Assembly: GCF_009498035.1 (NCBI RefSeq)
Contig: NZ_CP034550.1
Span: 3,844,001 to 3,908,000, forward strand
Length of the DNA: 64,000 nt
Origin: Saccharothrix syringae
GTDB lineage: Bacteria; Actinomycetota; Actinomycetes; Mycobacteriales; Pseudonocardiaceae
Direction: 5' to 3'
Position 1 is the first letter of the stretch. Each line of letters begins with the position of its first letter. Positions 53,801 to 63,428 of this stretch are shown here, in pieces. Under the pieces are notes generated by a model. That model was not told where the DNA came from. It did no database searches and saw nothing but the letters and a program-made list of their open reading frames with translations. The position numbers and the translations under genes were made by a program.

Positions 53801-56800
53801 CGCTGCACGCGACCGGGGCGTCGGTGCTGCGGGTGCGGCTGGTGCCGGCGGGTGCCGACGCCTTCGCGGTGGAGGTGGCCGACGGCACCGGCTCGCCGGT
53901 CATGTCGGTGGAGTCCCTGGCGTTCCGGCCCGTCGCGGGCGCGGGACCGGACTGGCTGCACCGGCTCGACTGGGCACCGGTGCGGTCCGGCACCGCCCCG
54001 GCGGCCGAGGTGGTGTTCACCGAGGACTTCACCGGCACCGCGGACGCCCTCGGCCTGGTGCGGGACTGGCTGGCCCGCGACACCCGCGCGCGGCTGGTGC
54101 TCGTCACCAGGGGCGCGGTGTCGACCCGGCCCGGCGAGGACGTGACCGACCTGGACCGGGCACCGGTGTGGGGGCTGGTCAGGTCCGCGCAGGCCGAGCA
54201 CCCGGACCGGTTCGGCCTGGTGGACCTGGACGGGGACCTGCCCGAGCGCGAGGTCGCCGAGGCCCTCGGGCAGGGCGAGGCGCAGCTCGCGGTGCGCGGC
54301 GGCGAGCTGCTGGCGCCCCGACTGGCCCGGCTGGTCGCGCCGCGGCCCCCGGCGGGCCCCTGGCGGCTGCACAGCGGGAACGGCTCCCTGGACGACCTGT
54401 CGTTCGGCCCGGCGCCCGACGCGCCGCCGGCCGAGGGGCAGGTGCGGGTCGCGGTCCGGGCGGCCGGGGTGAACTTCCGGGACGTGGTGGTCGCGCTGGG
54501 CCTGGTGCCCGAGGGCGACCGGCCGATCGGCGCCGAGGCCGCGGGCGTGGTCGTCGAGGTCGGCCCGGGGGTGACCCGCTTCGCGCCGGGCGACCGCGTG
54601 ACGGGCCTGTTCTCCGGCGCGTTCGGGCCGGTGGCGGTCACCGACCACCGCCTGCTGGCGCCGATCCCGCCCGGCTGGACCTACGTCGACGCGGCCGCCA
54701 CGCCGGTCGCGTTCCTCACCGCCCACTACGCGCTCACCGACCTGGCGCGCCTGCGGCCGGGGCAGTCGGTGCTGGTGCACGCCGCGGCCGGCGGGGTGGG
54801 CATGGCCGCGGTGCGGCTGGCGCGCCGGCTCGGCGCCGAGGTGTACGCCACGGCGAGCGAGGGCAAGTGGGACGCCCTGCGCGGGCTGGGGCTGGACGAC
54901 GAGCACATCGCCTCCTCCCGGGACCTGCTGTTCGAGGCGAAGTTCGGCCGGGTCGACGTGGTGCTGAACTCGCTGGCCCACGAGTTCGTGGACGCCTCGC
55001 TGCGGCTGCTGCGCCCCGGCGGCCTGTTCCTGGAGATGGGCAAGACCGACCTCCGCGACCCCGCCGACCACCCGGGCGTCACCTACCGGCCGTTCGACCT
55101 CGACGAGGCCGGGCCCGAGCGGATCGCGGAAGTGCTGCCGGAGGTGCTGGCGCTGCTCGACGGCGGGCACCTGCGGCGGCTGCCCACCACGCGGTGGGAC
55201 CTCCGCCAGGCGCGGGAGGCGTTCCGGTTCGTGGCGCGGGCCCGGCACGTGGGCAAGGTCGTGCTGACCGTGCCGAAACCGCTCGACCCCGACGGCACCG
55301 TGCTGGTCACCGGCGGCACCGGCACCCTCGGCCGCCTGCTCGCCGCGCACCTGGTCGAGGCGCACGGCGTGCGGCACCTGCTGCTGACCACCCGGCGGGC
55401 CGACCACCCGCCGCTCGACGTGGACGCCGAGGTGGTCGTCTGCGACGTCGGCGACCGGGACGAGGTGGCCCGCCTGCTCGCCGGCATCCCCGCCGACCGC
55501 CCGCTGACCGCGGTCGTGCACGCGGCCGGGGTGCTCGACGACGGCGTGGTCGAGTCGCTGACCCCCGACCGGCTGGCCGCGGTGTGGCGGCCGAAGGCCG
55601 AGGCGGCGCGGCACCTGCACGAGCTGACCCGGCACCTGGACCTGGCCGCGTTCGTGCTGTTCTCCTCCAGCGCGGGCGTCCTCGGCTCCGCGGGCCAGGC
55701 CGGCTACGCGGCGGCGAACACCTTCCTCGACGCCCTCGCCGCGCACCGGCAGGCGCAGGGCCTGCCCGCGGTGTCGCTGGCCTGGGGCCTGTGGGCGGAC
55801 GAGAGCGGCATGACCGCCACCGCCGACACCGCGCGCCTGGCCCGCGCCGGGCTCACCGGCCTGTCCGCCGAGGAGGGCCTGGCCCTGTTCGACGCGGCCC
55901 TGACCACCGGCCTGCCGCTGGTGGTCCCGGCGAAGCTGGCGCCGCGGGCACGCGCCCCGCGCAAGGCCCGCGCGACGGCGACGGACGCGGACGGGCTGCG
56001 CCGCCGGCTGGCCGCCCTGCCGGCCCCCGACCGGGAGCGGGCGCTCGTGGACCTGGTGCGCGGCCACGCGGCCGCGGTGCTCGGGCACGCCGACCCCGCG
56101 GCGGTGGCACCGGAACGCGCCTTCGTCCAGGTCGGCTTCGACTCGCTGACCGCGATGGAGCTGCGCAACGGCCTCAACGCGGCCACCGGCCTGCGCCTGC
56201 CGACCAGCGCCGTGTTCGACCACCACACCCCGACCGGCCTGGCCCGGCGCCTGCTCGACGAACTCGACCTCGGCGGCACCGCGCCGACCGACGCGCTGGC
56301 CGAGCTGTTCCGCCGGGCCGTGGCCGACGACCGGGTGCCCGAGGGCCTGGACCTGCTCAAGGCGGCCGGTGCCCTGCGCCCCGCGTTCGGCTCCGCGGCG
56401 GAGCTGCCCCGGCCACCGGAGGCGGTGCGGCTCGCCTCCGGACCGGGCACCGGCCTGCTGTGCTTCCCGTCGCCGATGGTGATGGGCGGTGCGCAGCAGT
56501 ACGCCCGCCTGGCCCGGCACTGGCGCGGGGTGCGCGACGTGCACGCGGTCCCGGTGCCGGGCTTCACCGAGCGCGAGCCGCTGCCGGCGACGCTGGACGC
56601 CCTGGTGGAGGTGTACGCGGACCTCGCCCGGGACGGGCAGGTGCTGGTGGGCTACTCCTGGGGCGGCCTGCTCGCCCTGGCCACCGCGGCGGTCCTGGAG
56701 CGGCCCACCGCGGTCGTGCTGCTCGACACCCACCCCGCCGGGGTCGACGGCCTGTTCGACCGGCTCCTGCCCGGCCTGCTGGAGCGCGAACCCCTGTTCG

Positions 56801-57120
56801 GCCCGTTCACCGGCACCCGGCTGTCGGCGATGGGCAAGTACCTCCGGCTGCTCGACGGGTACGAGCCGCCGGCGATCCCCGCGCCGGTGCTCTTCGTGCG
56901 ACCGGAGGGCTCGTCCGCGCTGCGGCCGGCCTGGCCCGACGTGCGCGACGTGCCCGGCGACCACTTCACGGTGGTGCGGGAGCACGCAGGCGAGACCGCG
57001 CTTGCGGTCGAGGGATGGTTGGGAGAGTTCGATGCGAGTGCTGTTCACCACCTTGGCGGCCAACGCGCACCTGTACAACCTGGTGCCGCTGGCGTGGGCG
57101 CTGCGGGCGGCGGGCCATGA
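44842..57120 (+). CDS. Modular type I polyketide synthase, modules 4-5 and thioesterase
   Basis: The protein has 4092 residues. An N-terminal coiled-coil docking helix (about 1-30) comes first. Module 4: KS (Cys206), AT (GHSVGE, HAFH 718; malonyl), DH (His898), ER (NADPH loop near 1404), KR (Tyr1713, LAD, B-like), ACP (Ser1864). Module 5: KS (Cys2083), AT ([10 protein letters not shown] 2606; methylmalonyl-like but not canonical YASH), DH (His2803), ER (near 3313; Val where Tyr would predict a 2S methyl), KR (Tyr3622, LDD, B type), ACP (Ser3768). TE: nucleophile Ser3939 in GYSWGG, Asp in LLDTHPAG, His in GDHFTVV. Both modules are fully reducing. The TE may hydrolyse the hexaketide or close a lactone onto the C9 hydroxyl. 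ATG 44842 has GAGGAG upstream and lies 10 bases after the previous stop. The last 29 or so residues are encoded within the glycosyltransferase overlap and look like a recent extension. Confidence 0.93.
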   Translation: MDNEQKLRDYLKRVVVDLRQTRHRLREVQEAAGEPIAIVGTGCRLPGGVTGPADLWRLVSEGVDAVSLFPTDRGWDVDALYAPGSDRPGTSHTRHGGFLHDAAEFDPGLFGVSPREALAMDPQQRLVLETTWEALEHAAIDPLSLRGSRTGVFTGVMYADYAGRLHRAPAGFEGQLSLGSAPSVVSGRVSYTFGLEGPAVTVDTACSSSLVALHLAVQALRRGECSLALAGGVTVMSTPVTYLDFSRQGGLAPDGRCKAFAAAADGTGFSEGVGVLVLERLSDARRHGHPVLALVRGTAVNQDGASSRLTAPSGPAQQRVIRQALADARLAPADVDVVEAHGTGTTLGDPVEAHALLATYGQDRAEPLWLGTVKSNIGHTQAAAGVAGVVKMVLALRHGVLPRSLHVDRPSPRIDWSRGAVELLTEQRPWPGPVRRAGVSSFGASGTNAHVVLEQAPPEEVPDRTPTGPVPCLLSAHTAEALRAQVDRLATHLADTDADLLDVGRTLAGRAALGERAFVVADDRDGLVEALGRVERGTAAEPGPVAFLFSGQGSQRVGMGRELHATYPAFARAWDEVDAHLKVRTDAGALARTEFAQPALFALQVALCRLVGSWGLRPDAVLGHSVGEVAAAHVAGVLSLADACALVSARGRLMQELPAGGAMVAVRAGEDEVRPLLGPGVDLAAVNGPDSVVLSGDEDAVLALAARFEGAKRLRVGHAFHSARMEPMLDAFRRVVERLTFRAPEVRVVSGDFTDPGFWVRQVREPVRFADGVRALLDLGARSFLEIGPDGVLSALGREWAGDAAFEPALRRDRPEPRSLVTALARLHVRGVPVDWPRYFAGTGARPVELPTYAFQRKRYWLDAPRDADDVTAVEVAGDGLLLTRELSLSSHPWLADHVVLGSVLVPGTALLELAVLACDRAGRDRVAELTLHAPVVVPATGAVEVQVRLDGRGALTVHSRAGGEWVHHAGGSLSDGAAAPARLVDWPPTGAVALDVAGHYERLAGAGLRYGPAFRGLRAAWRRDDEVFAEVALPDAPLPALLDAALHAIGLGPWGEAGLAQLPFAWGDVTLHATGATAIRVRIAPAGPGAVAIDVADATGMPVATIGSLALRPAAVDPRHDSVFRVEWVPVTPGPPAADVVVVPCDTGRELPGDGRRAAHRALEHVRRWLAEERPERLALVTRGALAIGDEDVPDLANAPVWGLLRSAQNEHPDRFLLVDVDDDPESTRVLPELLGSGEPQLAVRAGVGHAPRLTRFAAGAWRLDVAAKGTVEGLARVPAPEAERPLGPGEVRVRVLAAGVNFRDVLMALGMYPGEVALGCEGAGVVREVGPGVTRLRPGDRVFGLFGGAFGPLAVTDHRLLAPIPAGWGAEQAAAVPIVFLTAYYGLRDLAGVRPGERVLVHAAAGGVGMAAVQLVRHLGGEVFGTAGEGKQEASGLADDHFASSRDLGFAAKFPRVDVVLNSLAREFVDASLGLLRPGGRFLEMGKTDVRDPADHPGLTYRAFDLFEAGTDRLGEMLTELAGLFERGVLKPLPVTAWPIGRAREAFRFLAQARHVGKVVLVPPRPLDPDGAVLVTGGTGALGGLLARHLVVAHGVRHLVLVGRRGEAPGLCAELADLGAEVTAVACDLADRAAVERMLAAIPRPLTAVVHAAGVLADATVAALTPDRLDEVLRPKLDGAWHLHELTGDLAAFVLFSSAAGVLGGPGQANYAAGNAFLDALAQHRRARGLPAVSLAWGYWGESAGMAGRLDERDRARVVGSGIAALSEREGLALFDAALGADEAVLAPVRFDPAALRSGSPLLRRLTGGRTRRRAAEAVTGVELSEDALLDLVREHAATVLGFGSAAEVEPGRAFRDLGFDSLTSVELRNRLDAATGLRLPPTLVFDHPTPTALAALLHRELRGATAEPEPEAQPARTDEPIAVVAMSCRLPGGVDSPEDLWDLVAAGGDAIADFPADRGWATGDLGPRGGGFRYDAAEFDAGFFGISPREALAMDPQQRMLLEGAWEVFERAGIVPASLRGEPVGVYVGAIHNGYAETLGDAREEVEGHLVTGTMNSVASGRLAYTFGLEGPAITVDTACSSSLVAIHLASQALRQGECSLAVAGGVTVSATPDIFTEFGRQGALSADGRCKAFSADADGFGVADGLGLVLLERLSDARRNGHPVLAVVRGSAVNQDGASNGLTAPSGPAQQRVIRRALANAGLRPSEVDVVEAHGTGTRLGDQIEAQALAAVYGPVRVGTVKSNIGHAQAAAGVAGVLKVVQALRHGVLPRTLHVGTPLPEAGDLRLLDRAERWRTDGRPRRAGVSSFGISGTNAHLVLEQAPEEVPEEPAEPALVPWVVSAHSAPALAAQVERLRSHVLARPDLAPADIGFSLATGRTAMEHRTAAVGTTREELLAHLGAVGGTALPSPGVVFVFPGQGSQWPGMAAELLASSPVFAERLAECSAAVRAVSDVDVPAVLREGRPLDRVDVVQPALFAVMVSLAHLWQAHGVRPAAVIGHSQGEVAAACVAGALSLADAAKVVVTRSRLFAETMAGKGAVLAVALAADRVAPLLDRWAGRLSVAGRNGPASATVAGDLEALAEFAGQCAAAGVRTRTVPGTIASHSAQVDRIRDRLLAELADVSPRPGSVPFYSTVTGTPFDPAALGAEYWFRNVREPVDFEGAVRAALDAGHRVFVETSPHPVLTMGITDLGAVAVGTLRRDEGHARRFLTSLAEAHVHGVDVEWAFPAGARSVDLPTYAFQRERYWPDGTRSADVRSAGLSGADHPLLGAAVPLAGSAGLVCTGLLSPGTQPWLADHVVSGAVLFPGTGFVELVGHVGGQVGCGSVADLTLTAPLVLPARDGVRVQVAVGEPDGSGTRPVTVHARRSDDDPWTRHATGRVRPGRPPAFDLVQWPPAGAEALDPAGHYELLAGAGLAYGPVFRGLTAAWRRGDELFAEVRLPASVRDADRYGLHPAALDAALHVLGHAGGGPAWPFEWSGVSLHATGASVLRVRLVPAGADAFAVEVADGTGSPVMSVESLAFRPVAGAGPDWLHRLDWAPVRSGTAPAAEVVFTEDFTGTADALGLVRDWLARDTRARLVLVTRGAVSTRPGEDVTDLDRAPVWGLVRSAQAEHPDRFGLVDLDGDLPEREVAEALGQGEAQLAVRGGELLAPRLARLVAPRPPAGPWRLHSGNGSLDDLSFGPAPDAPPAEGQVRVAVRAAGVNFRDVVVALGLVPEGDRPIGAEAAGVVVEVGPGVTRFAPGDRVTGLFSGAFGPVAVTDHRLLAPIPPGWTYVDAAATPVAFLTAHYALTDLARLRPGQSVLVHAAAGGVGMAAVRLARRLGAEVYATASEGKWDALRGLGLDDEHIASSRDLLFEAKFGRVDVVLNSLAHEFVDASLRLLRPGGLFLEMGKTDLRDPADHPGVTYRPFDLDEAGPERIAEVLPEVLALLDGGHLRRLPTTRWDLRQAREAFRFVARARHVGKVVLTVPKPLDPDGTVLVTGGTGTLGRLLAAHLVEAHGVRHLLLTTRRADHPPLDVDAEVVVCDVGDRDEVARLLAGIPADRPLTAVVHAAGVLDDGVVESLTPDRLAAVWRPKAEAARHLHELTRHLDLAAFVLFSSSAGVLGSAGQAGYAAANTFLDALAAHRQAQGLPAVSLAWGLWADESGMTATADTARLARAGLTGLSAEEGLALFDAALTTGLPLVVPAKLAPRARAPRKARATATDADGLRRRLAALPAPDRERALVDLVRGHAAAVLGHADPAAVAPERAFVQVGFDSLTAMELRNGLNAATGLRLPTSAVFDHHTPTGLARRLLDELDLGGTAPTDALAELFRRAVADDRVPEGLDLLKAAGALRPAFGSAAELPRPPEAVRLASGPGTGLLCFPSPMVMGGAQQYARLARHWRGVRDVHAVPVPGFTEREPLPATLDALVEVYADLARDGQVLVGYSWGGLLALATAAVLERPTAVVLLDTHPAGVDGLFDRLLPGLLEREPLFGPFTGTRLSAMGKYLRLLDGYEPPAIPAPVLFVRPEGSSALRPAWPDVRDVPGDHFTVVREHAGETALAVEGWLGEFDASAVHHLGGQRAPVQPGAAGVGAAGGGP

Positions 57121-58282
57121 CGTCCGGGTCGCCGCCCAACCGGACCTCACCGACGCGGTAGTCGAAGCGGGACTGACCGCCGTCCCGGTCGGTCCCGCGC
57201 TGGACCTGGCCGAGCTGAGCCGCCAGGCCCGGCAGCGGCCGAAGGAGCAGACCGTCTTCGGTTCGCGGTACGACATCACCGAGACGCGGGAGGAGGTGCT
57301 GACCCAGGACTACGTCCGGGGCGTGTTCACCACGTGGTGCTCCCTGGGCCTGGAACGACTGGCCCACGACGCGGTGCTCGACGACGTGGTCGGGTTCGCC
57401 CGGAGCTGGCGGCCGGACCTGGTGATCTGGGACGCGCTGACCTACATGGGCCCGATCGCCGCCCGCGCGAGCGGGGCCGCGCAGGTCCGGGTGCTGTTCG
57501 GCCTGGACCACGTGGCCCGGATGCGCGCCCGCTTCACCGGGCTGGGCGGGGGAGCCGACCCGGTGCGGGAGTGGCTGTCGGCCAAGCTGGAGCGGTTCGG
57601 CTGCGCTTTCGACGAGGAGCTGGTCCTGGGGCGGCGCACGATCGACCCGCTGCCGCCGTGGACGCGGTTCCCGACGGCCGCGGACTACCTGCCGGTGCGG
57701 CACGTGCCCTACAACGGGCGGTCGGTCGTGCCGTCGTGGCTCGCGGAGCCGCCGGCGCGGCGCCGGGTCTGCGTCACCCTCGGCATGTCGCGGCGCGACC
57801 TCTGGGGCGTGGACCGGTTCTCGGTCGACGACCTGTTCGAGGCGGTGGGGGAGCTGGACGTCGAGGTGGTCGCGACGTTGACCGCGCGGCAGGTGGAGTC
57901 GGCCTCGGCGGTGCCGGGGAACGTTCGGCTGTTCGACTTCGTGCCCTTGGACGTGCTGCTGCCGACTTGTGCGGCGGTTGTCCACCACGGTGGCGCGGGG
58001 ACGACCGGCAACGCGGTGGCGCACGGGGTGCCGCAGTTGGTGGTGCCGGGGAACCTGTGGGACAAGGCAGGGTTGGCGGAGATGCTGGTGGAGCAGGGTG
58101 CCGCGCTGGTGGTGGACCACGAGCAGGTCACCGCCGAGGCGTTGCGGGGGCAGTTGGCGCGGTTGTTGGACGAGCCGCTGTTCGGCGAGTGCGCGGCGAA
58201 GGCGCGGGCCCGGGCGGAGGAGGCGCCGACGCCGCACGAGATCGTGCCGGAGCTGGAGCGCCTGGCGGTCGAGGGCCGTTGA
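57032..58282 (+). CDS. Macrolide-type GT1 glycosyltransferase (EryCIII/DesVII-like fold)
   Basis: The 416-residue GT-B fold protein has the N-terminal acceptor half ([34 protein letters not shown]) and the C-terminal nucleotide-sugar motif [22 protein letters not shown]. This is the pattern of antibiotic macrolide glycosyltransferases that use TDP-deoxysugars. The internal segment [18 protein letters not shown] is where EryCIII/DesVII-type enzymes contact their P450-like auxiliary partner. No such partner and no deoxysugar genes are in this window. The start at 57032 (GGGAGAG upstream) lies inside the 3' end of the synthase gene, an 89-base overlap, so expression is coupled. It should glycosylate the polyketide, most simply on the C9 or C7 hydroxyl. 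Confidence 0.87.
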   Translation: MRVLFTTLAANAHLYNLVPLAWALRAAGHDVRVAAQPDLTDAVVEAGLTAVPVGPALDLAELSRQARQRPKEQTVFGSRYDITETREEVLTQDYVRGVFTTWCSLGLERLAHDAVLDDVVGFARSWRPDLVIWDALTYMGPIAARASGAAQVRVLFGLDHVARMRARFTGLGGGADPVREWLSAKLERFGCAFDEELVLGRRTIDPLPPWTRFPTAADYLPVRHVPYNGRSVVPSWLAEPPARRRVCVTLGMSRRDLWGVDRFSVDDLFEAVGELDVEVVATLTARQVESASAVPGNVRLFDFVPLDVLLPTCAAVVHHGGAGTTGNAVAHGVPQLVVPGNLWDKAGLAEMLVEQGAALVVDHEQVTAEALRGQLARLLDEPLFGECAAKARARAEEAPTPHEIVPELERLAVEGR

Positions 58283-59001
58283 CCCGGGCGCCGGCGGTGG
58301 TGCGGGCTCGCCGCACCACCGCCGGCCGCCTGCACGAGGTCGAGGCGGTCCCACCCCCGGTCGGGACCGGCTCGACGACAGGGCGGTTGCCGACAACCCC
58401 TCGCGTTCGCGCCACTCGAATTCCCTCCCCGAATCCGGCGCACGACTGGTCCGGCATTTCGTTCCGCAGCCCTGCCATCGGCTTTTTCCGCCATGCCGGA
58501 ACCGGCACACCGGCACTCGTTCCGGCGGGCTTCCCACTCGGTGAACGCACGACCGCGGCGCCGACACCGGGCTTGAGGATTGTCCGGCCGACGTGCGCGC
58601 GGACGGTCCGCTCGCGAATACCGGGATGCCGGGCGATCTCCCGGTCGGTCCTGTCGCTCGCGATCACCCGGAGCACCTGGAACGCACCTCCTCGCGACCA
58701 GGAAGAGCCGCACCGCGCCCGGCACGCCGTCGACGGAGAGCACCAGGCCCGACGACCTCCCGCGCGTCGACCGGCACGACGCGCGGCGGCTGCTCCGGCG
58801 CTTCGGCGACGTGCCGCGATATCGGCACGACGTTCGTCGACCTCGGGTCGGATGTCGGGGGAACACCGACCGGACCCGGACGCCCGCCGTGCGGCCGAGC
58901 GCCCGGGTCCGACGTCCTCCTGCTGGCCCAGGAGGTCGTCGGCCGCGCCGGACCCCGGAACAGTCCGAAGAGGACGGACTCCCGTCACCGCCCGGACCGC
59001 G
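58283..59001. other. 719-base gap between glycosyltransferase and GAF genes
   Basis: There is no intact gene here. The region holds the relic of a LuxR-type DNA-binding domain (58555-58790, minus strand) and otherwise GC-rich sequence of mixed frame character with lower third-position bias than the flanks. It marks the probable right edge of the polyketide operon. I see no clear terminator hairpin directly after the glycosyltransferase stop. Confidence 0.6.
58555..58790 (-). pseudogene. Decayed LuxR-family helix-turn-helix relic
   Basis: On the minus strand one frame reads VLRVIASDRTDREIARHPG then IRERTVRAHVGRTILKPGVG, recognisable as a GerE/LuxR DNA-binding domain with the expected order of helices but damaged positions (HPG for HLG, a shifted end of the recognition helix). 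Just upstream a different frame reads LVLSVDGVPGAVRLFLVARR, so at least one frameshift separates the parts. There is no intact start or full domain. It is probably the remnant of a pathway or neighbouring regulator that has been lost. Confidence 0.6.
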
Positions 59002-59619
59002 TCACCGCCCGAGCCGCGCCATGGTCCGCGCCACGGCCTCGACCAGCACCTCGTGCCCGTCGCGCAATCCGGGCGTGCGGTAGTGCAGCGACAACATGCC
59101 GAGGATCTCGCCGTGCTCGTCCAGCAGCGGGTAGGACTGCACCGCGTGGAAACCGGCGGAGAGCACCACCTGGCGGGTCGGCTGGTGGGAGAAGACCGGG
59201 CTGGTGCCGACGTCGTCGACCAGGACCGGGGCGCCGGTGGCCAGCGCCAGGCCGCACGCCGAGGGCACGCTCGCGTCGACGACGGCGAAGTAGTCGAGGA
59301 AGTCCGGGCGGAAGCCGTGGTGGGCGACCAGGAGCAGGTTCCCGGTCGCGGGGTCGCGGACCTGGAGGTCGCAGGCGTCGGCCCGGCTCCGGGCGGCGAT
59401 GATGATGGCCGAGCGCAGGACCTCGGGGTCGGCGACCGCCAGGAAGGCGTCGGTGGTCAGCGTGCCGGGGTCGGTGGACAGGCGGTGGTGGAAGCTGCGG
59501 AGGATGGCCAGGCGGCTGGCGCGGACCTCGGCGTCGATGATGCTCTGCTGCGCCTGCCGGATGACGTGGTACGCGCCGCGCGCGAGGGACCGTCTCGCGA
59601 TCGGGATCGGATCGCTCAT
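59002..59619 (-). CDS. GAF-domain protein
   Basis: The 205-residue soluble protein has an N-terminal helical part (RQAQQSIIDAEVRASRLAILRSFHHRL, possible coiled coil). A GAF domain follows (about 50-200) with the typical core strands ACDLQVRDPATGNLLLVAHHGF, DASVPSACGLALATGAPVLVDDV, then AVQSYPLLDEHGEILGMLSLHY. GAF domains bind small ligands or chromophores and usually sit in front of kinases, ANTAR or other outputs; here no output domain is present, so it may act through a partner. Actinomycete GAF proteins of this size are often stand-alone stress or light sensors. The ATG at 59619 is the natural start. The target is unknown. Confidence 0.78.
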   Translation of the reverse strand: MSDPIPIARRSLARGAYHVIRQAQQSIIDAEVRASRLAILRSFHHRLSTDPGTLTTDAFLAVADPEVLRSAIIIAARSRADACDLQVRDPATGNLLLVAHHGFRPDFLDYFAVVDASVPSACGLALATGAPVLVDDVGTSPVFSHQPTRQVVLSAGFHAVQSYPLLDEHGEILGMLSLHYRTPGLRDGHEVLVEAVARTMARLGR

Positions 59620-59805
59620 GTGGCCACCGCCGGGATTCAGGTTTCGTCGGGGCGTGCGACCGGCCAGTGGCCGACTCCCGAGTGTATCCAGGGCGGGTGT
59701 CGCGGTGCTGGCTCGGCGAGTGCGGTTCGCCGGCCGGACTTCGGGGTGCGGTCACCGGCTGGGCGCGGCCGCCTGCCGGTCGTCGGGTCGGCTCGGCCGG
59801 CGCGG

Positions 59806-60885
59806 TCAGCCGACCAGGGCCGCCAGCCTCGGCACCAGTTCGGCGGGCGCGGGCATGGCCGCCACCTCGTCGCGCAGCTCGCGGGCCGCGGCCGACAGCG
59901 CCGGGTCGGTCACCAGCCTGGTCAGCACCCCGGCGGTGACGTCACCGGTGGCCAGGCCGGCACCGCGTCCCGCGACCAGCCGGGCGTGCCGCGCCCGGTC
60001 GCCCGCACCGGGTTCCACCAGCTGCGGGATGCCCGCCGCCAGCGCGCCGAACAGCGTCCCCGCCCCACCGTGGTGGACCACGGCCGAGCACGTGGGCAGC
60101 ACCCGGTGGAACGGCACCCAGTCCACCGCGCGGACGTTGGCCGGCAGCGGCCCGCGGGCCAGGCGGCCGGGGCGGGCCAGCACGACCTCGGCGTCGACCC
60201 GGTCGGCGACCGCCACCACGGCCTTCATCAACCGGTTCCCGCCGGGACCGCCGACGGTGCTGCGGCTGACCAGGACCCGCGGCCGGTCCGGCCGCTCCAG
60301 CAGCCACCCCGGCACGGGGCCGTCGCCGCTGTGGGGCACGGCCCGCAGCGGCCACGCGTCACCGGTGCCCACGAGGCCGGGCGGGGCGATCCGGAGCACG
60401 GCCGCCGGGGGTGGCGCCGACCACGGCGTCCGCGCGAGCGTGGCCGCGGCGAGTTCGGCGCCGTCGAACAGCGACATCTCGTGCACCACCGCGGGCACCG
60501 ACAGCTCCGCCGCCGCGAACGCGCCCGCCACGGCGAACGGCTCGTGCACCACCAGGTCCGGCGCCCACCTCCGGGCCGCGGCGAGCAGGGGACCGGCCAT
60601 CCGGGCGTTGACCGCGGCGAACAGCCGGGACGCGAAGCGGAGGTCCGCCTCGCCCGCCAGCTCCGTGCGCAGCATCAACGGGTGCCTCAGGGCGGTGGCC
60701 GCCGCGACCCGGCCGAACCGGACGTCCGCCGCCACGTCCGCGACCTCGACGTCCTCGCGCACGGCCAGGGCGTCGCCGCCGGTGGCGACCAGCACCTCGT
60801 GACCCGCGGCGCGCAGGGCCGAGGCCAGTGGCACCAGGGGGAACACGTGCCCGAGCAGCGGCGCCGAGACGAACAGGACCCTCAT
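59806..60885 (-). CDS. GT1-family glycosyltransferase on the opposite strand
   Basis: The 359-residue GT-B protein has the N-terminal MRVLFVSAPLLGHVFPLVPLASALRAAGHEV and the nucleotide-sugar motif HHGGAGTLFGALAAGIPQLVEP. It is shorter than the polyketide glycosyltransferase (416 residues) and closer to enzymes of the calicheamicin/angucycline or general UGT kind. The ATG at 60885 has GGGGGGA upstream; a GTG five codons earlier is possible. It could add a second sugar to the polyketide or serve an unrelated glycoside. Being on the other strand, 1.5 kb from the synthase operon and without sugar genes, its membership is uncertain. The short gap of 48 bases to the DUF6223 gene allows co-transcription with it. 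Confidence 0.85.
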   Translation of the reverse strand: MRVLFVSAPLLGHVFPLVPLASALRAAGHEVLVATGGDALAVREDVEVADVAADVRFGRVAAATALRHPLMLRTELAGEADLRFASRLFAAVNARMAGPLLAAARRWAPDLVVHEPFAVAGAFAAAELSVPAVVHEMSLFDGAELAAATLARTPWSAPPPAAVLRIAPPGLVGTGDAWPLRAVPHSGDGPVPGWLLERPDRPRVLVSRSTVGGPGGNRLMKAVVAVADRVDAEVVLARPGRLARGPLPANVRAVDWVPFHRVLPTCSAVVHHGGAGTLFGALAAGIPQLVEPGAGDRARHARLVAGRGAGLATGDVTAGVLTRLVTDPALSAAARELRDEVAAMPAPAELVPRLAALVG

Positions 60886-60933
60886 GCCGCATCCCCCCAC
60901 CGGCGCCCACCCCCGGGCGACCCGATCGGCACC

Positions 60934-61251
60934 TTACAAGCGACCGCGGGCGGGACGGGCCAGCGCCACCCCGCCGAGGACCGCGGCGACCACCCCCACC
61001 ACGAGGGACGCGTACCCGCCGACGATCCCGTAACCCGTGCCGGGCCCGCCCTCGGCCGCGGCGACGACCAGGCCGCCGACGACCGCGCCGGCCAGTCCCG
61101 CCAGCAGCGCCGCGACGGCCCCCCTCCGCCCGGTGCGGCGGGCGCCGAGGACCGCGCCGACCAGCCCCAGCAACACCCCCACCAGCGACCAGGCACGTCC
61201 TGCGGTCAACGCGGTCGTCTGGGCCATGACATCAGCGGCGAGCGGCAACAC
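60934..61251 (-). CDS. DUF6223 family small membrane protein
   Basis: The 105-residue hydrophobic protein has three membrane helices: WSLVGVLLGLVGAVLGA, then AVAALLAGLAGAVVGGLVVA, then IVGGYASLVVGVVAAVLGGVALA. The conserved middle EGGPGTGYGIVGG loop is characteristic of the actinobacterial DUF6223 family. The function is unknown; members are often near two-component systems, as here. The start GTG at 61251 has AGGAGGGG five bases upstream. It is divergent from the histidine kinase gene across 187 bases and may be a target of that system. Confidence 0.82.
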   Translation of the reverse strand: MLPLAADVMAQTTALTAGRAWSLVGVLLGLVGAVLGARRTGRRGAVAALLAGLAGAVVGGLVVAAAEGGPGTGYGIVGGYASLVVGVVAAVLGGVALARPARGRL

Positions 61252-61426
61252 GGGAACCCCTCCTCGAATCGGATACCGCCGATCATGGCCACCGGCCCAC
61301 CCGCGGTCGTCCCGCCGGCGCGGACAGTTCGCCCTGCCGCCGACGCGGTAGGAACCGCCGGACTACCGCGCCCGCAGCAGGCCGTTGATCCTCCGCGTGC
61401 GGGAGTCGCCCGCCCGGACGCCCGGT

Positions 61427-61432
61427 TAGGGT
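61427..61432 (+). promoter_or_regulatory. Candidate -10 box for a leaderless kinase transcript
   Basis: TAGGGT ends six bases before the ATG of the histidine kinase gene, and no Shine-Dalgarno sequence precedes that ATG, a pattern typical of leaderless actinomycete mRNAs. No clear -35 element is visible. Confidence 0.38.
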
Positions 61433-61438
61433 GCACGC

Positions 61439-62542
61439 ATGAGCAGGCGGGACTGGGCGATCGCCGTCGGCGTGGCGGCCGCCCTGCTGGTCGCCGGGCT
61501 GTCCGGGCGGCACCCGGCGACGGACCTCGACCCGCTCGGCCACGTGCTGCTGGCGGCCGGCGGGCTGGCGCTGGCCGCCCGCCGACGGGCGCCGGTCGCC
61601 GTGCTGGTCGTGACGGGGCTGTGCGCGTTGGGCTACCAGGCCGTCGGGTTCGACGTGCCCGTCGTCGCGTACCTGTTCGCGGTGTACGGCACCATGCGGG
61701 CGGGCCACCGCGCCGTCACGGTGGTGGGCTCGGTGGTCATGCTGGCGGCCCTCCCACTGGCGATCCTGGTCTCGCCCCACCGGTGGCCCGTCGGCGAGGC
61801 GTTCACGCAGTCCCGCGACGTCCTGGAGCTGGCCTGGCTGGTCGCCGCCGGCGCGGCGGGCGAGGCGCTGCGCCAGGCCGAGCGCCGGGCGGACGAGGCC
61901 GAGCGCACCCGAGAGGAGACCGCGCTGCGCCGCGCCACCGAGGAGCGCCTGCACATCGCGCGGGAGCTGCACGACTCGCTCACCCACCAGATCTCGGTGA
62001 TCAAGGTGCAGGCCGAGGTCGCCGTCCACCTGGCCCGCAAGCGGGGCGAACCGGTGCCGGAGGCCCTGCTGGCGATCCGGGAGGCCGGTCGCGAGGCCAC
62101 CCGGGAGCTGCGGGCGACCCTGGAGGCGCTGCGCGACGACGACGGGCACCCGCCGCACGGCCTCGACCACGTGCCGGACCTGGTGCGCTCGGCCCGGGCG
62201 ACCGGCCTGGACGCGCGGCTGACCGTCGAGGGGCACCCGGACGACGTGCCGGCCGCGGTGGGGCGGACCGCGTACCGGATCGTCCAGGAGTCGCTGACCA
62301 ACGTCGCCCGCCACGCCCGCGCCGCCACCGCGTCCGTGCGCATCGACCACCGCCCCGACGCCCTGGTCATCCGGGTCGACGACGACGGCCGGGCCACGCC
62401 GGGCAGCGCGCCGGTGCCCGGCGTCGGGCTGCTCGGGATGCGCGAGCGGGTCACCGCCCTCGGCGGCCGGCTGCACGCGGCGCCGCGCGGCGGGGGCGGC
62501 TTCACCGTCCACGCCGAACTGCCCGTGGACCGGACCCCGTGA
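61439..62542 (+). CDS. Sensor histidine kinase (NarX/LiaS type, HisKA_3)
   Basis: The 367-residue membrane kinase has four or five N-terminal hydrophobic segments with very short loops (an intramembrane-sensing layout). A coiled linker (RQAERRADEAERTREETALRR) and a HisKA_3 dimerisation domain with phospho-acceptor His178 in ARELHDSLTHQISV follow, then an HATPase domain with the N box (VQESLTNVARHA), DDDGR and GVGLLGMRERV. Kinases of this class often sense membrane or cell-wall stress, including antibiotics. Its stop overlaps the start of the response regulator gene (GTGA), so the two proteins are made together. Confidence 0.9.
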   Translation: MSRRDWAIAVGVAAALLVAGLSGRHPATDLDPLGHVLLAAGGLALAARRRAPVAVLVVTGLCALGYQAVGFDVPVVAYLFAVYGTMRAGHRAVTVVGSVVMLAALPLAILVSPHRWPVGEAFTQSRDVLELAWLVAAGAAGEALRQAERRADEAERTREETALRRATEERLHIARELHDSLTHQISVIKVQAEVAVHLARKRGEPVPEALLAIREAGREATRELRATLEALRDDDGHPPHGLDHVPDLVRSARATGLDARLTVEGHPDDVPAAVGRTAYRIVQESLTNVARHARAATASVRIDHRPDALVIRVDDDGRATPGSAPVPGVGLLGMRERVTALGGRLHAAPRGGGGFTVHAELPVDRTP

Positions 62543-63201
62543 TCCGCGTCCTGCTGGTCGACGACCAGCCGCTGATCCGCAGCGGGTTCCGCGCGCTGCT
62601 CGACGTCGAGGACGACATCGAGGTGGTGGCCGAGGCGGGCGACGGCGCCGAGGGCGTGGCGCTGGCCGGGCGGCACCTGCCCGACATCGCGCTGCTCGAC
62701 GTCCGGATGCCCGGCGTGGACGGGATCGAGGCCACCCGGCGCATCGCGGCCGACCCGGCCCTGGCCGCGGTGCGCGTGGTCATCCTGACCAACTACGGCT
62801 TCGACGAGCACGTGTTCCACGCGCTGCGCGCCGGTGCGGCCGGCTTCCTGGTCAAGGACGTCCAGCCGGAGGACTTCCTGCACGCCATCCGCGTGGTCGC
62901 GCGCGGCGAGGCGATGCTGGCGCCGTCGATCACCCGCAGGCTGATCGACCGGTTCGTCAGCAGGCCGCTCACCACCGGCGCCGACGACCGGCTGCGGGAG
63001 CTGACCAACCGGGAGCGCGAGGCCGTCGCGCTGGTGGCGCAGGGCCTGTCCAACGACGAGGTCGCCGAGCGCATGGTGATCACCCCGCTGACGGCGAAGA
63101 CCCACGTCAACCGCGCCATGACCAAGCTGCACGCCCGCGACCGCGCCCAGCTGGTGGTCCTCGCCTACGAGTCCGGCCTGGTCACGCCGGGCGATCGGTG
63201 A
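62539..63201 (+). CDS. NarL/LuxR-type response regulator
   Basis: The 220-residue protein has an N-terminal receiver domain with phospho-acceptor Asp54 (ALLDVRMPG), the acidic pair in LLVDDQP, and Lys in FLVKDVQPE. A C-terminal LuxR helix-turn-helix (about 150-210; LTNREREAVALVAQGLSNDE, then PLTAKTHVNRAMTKL) follows. It is the partner of the upstream kinase, sharing a GTGA overlap. A likely target is the divergent DUF6223/kinase promoter region. One copy of an imperfect 25-bp direct repeat covers its stop codon. Confidence 0.92.
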   Translation: MIRVLLVDDQPLIRSGFRALLDVEDDIEVVAEAGDGAEGVALAGRHLPDIALLDVRMPGVDGIEATRRIAADPALAAVRVVILTNYGFDEHVFHALRAGAAGFLVKDVQPEDFLHAIRVVARGEAMLAPSITRRLIDRFVSRPLTTGADDRLRELTNREREAVALVAQGLSNDEVAERMVITPLTAKTHVNRAMTKLHARDRAQLVVLAYESGLVTPGDR

Positions 63202-63285
63202 CGCGCCCGCCGGGAGCTGTCCCGGAGTTGCCGCGCCGGTCGGTCCGCTTCGCGTGGGTGCGGTCGGTGACGCACCCGCCGGAAG
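63192..63285. repeat. Imperfect 25-bp direct repeat after the response regulator gene
   Basis: Two copies (63192-63216 and 63261-63285) share 22 of 25 bases around CGGTGACGCRCCCGCCGG. The first overlaps the stop codon of the response regulator. They may be remnants of a local duplication; no inverted repeat or transposase is associated. The rest of the 227-base gap up to the RTX gene shows no gene. Confidence 0.65.
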
Positions 63286-63428
63286 ACGCCGCCCGGCCGC
63301 AGGGCCCGCGCGGCGTGGGTGCGGTGCAGCCGCCCGGAACCCGGTTAACGCCTGGCTAGCGCCCGGTGCGGAACCTGGTGCCCGAGGTGGCCGCAGGCGC
63401 CACCACTTCGGGTATCGGAGGCTCGGAC

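Noticed and set aside
58128..58988. A 286-codon minus-strand frame containing LuxR-like residues as an intact gene
   Set aside because: Only the DNA-binding part is recognisable; it is frameshifted against its upstream portion and the rest is not coding-like, so it is recorded as a relic.
57334..62538. A long plus-strand frame leading into the response regulator
   Set aside because: It crosses several genes in wrong frames. The receiver domain starts at GTG 62539, coupled to the kinase stop.
63336..63362. An ECF-type promoter (GGAAC followed by a distant second box) before the RTX gene
   Set aside because: The GGAAC is present but no proper second box lies at the required distance.
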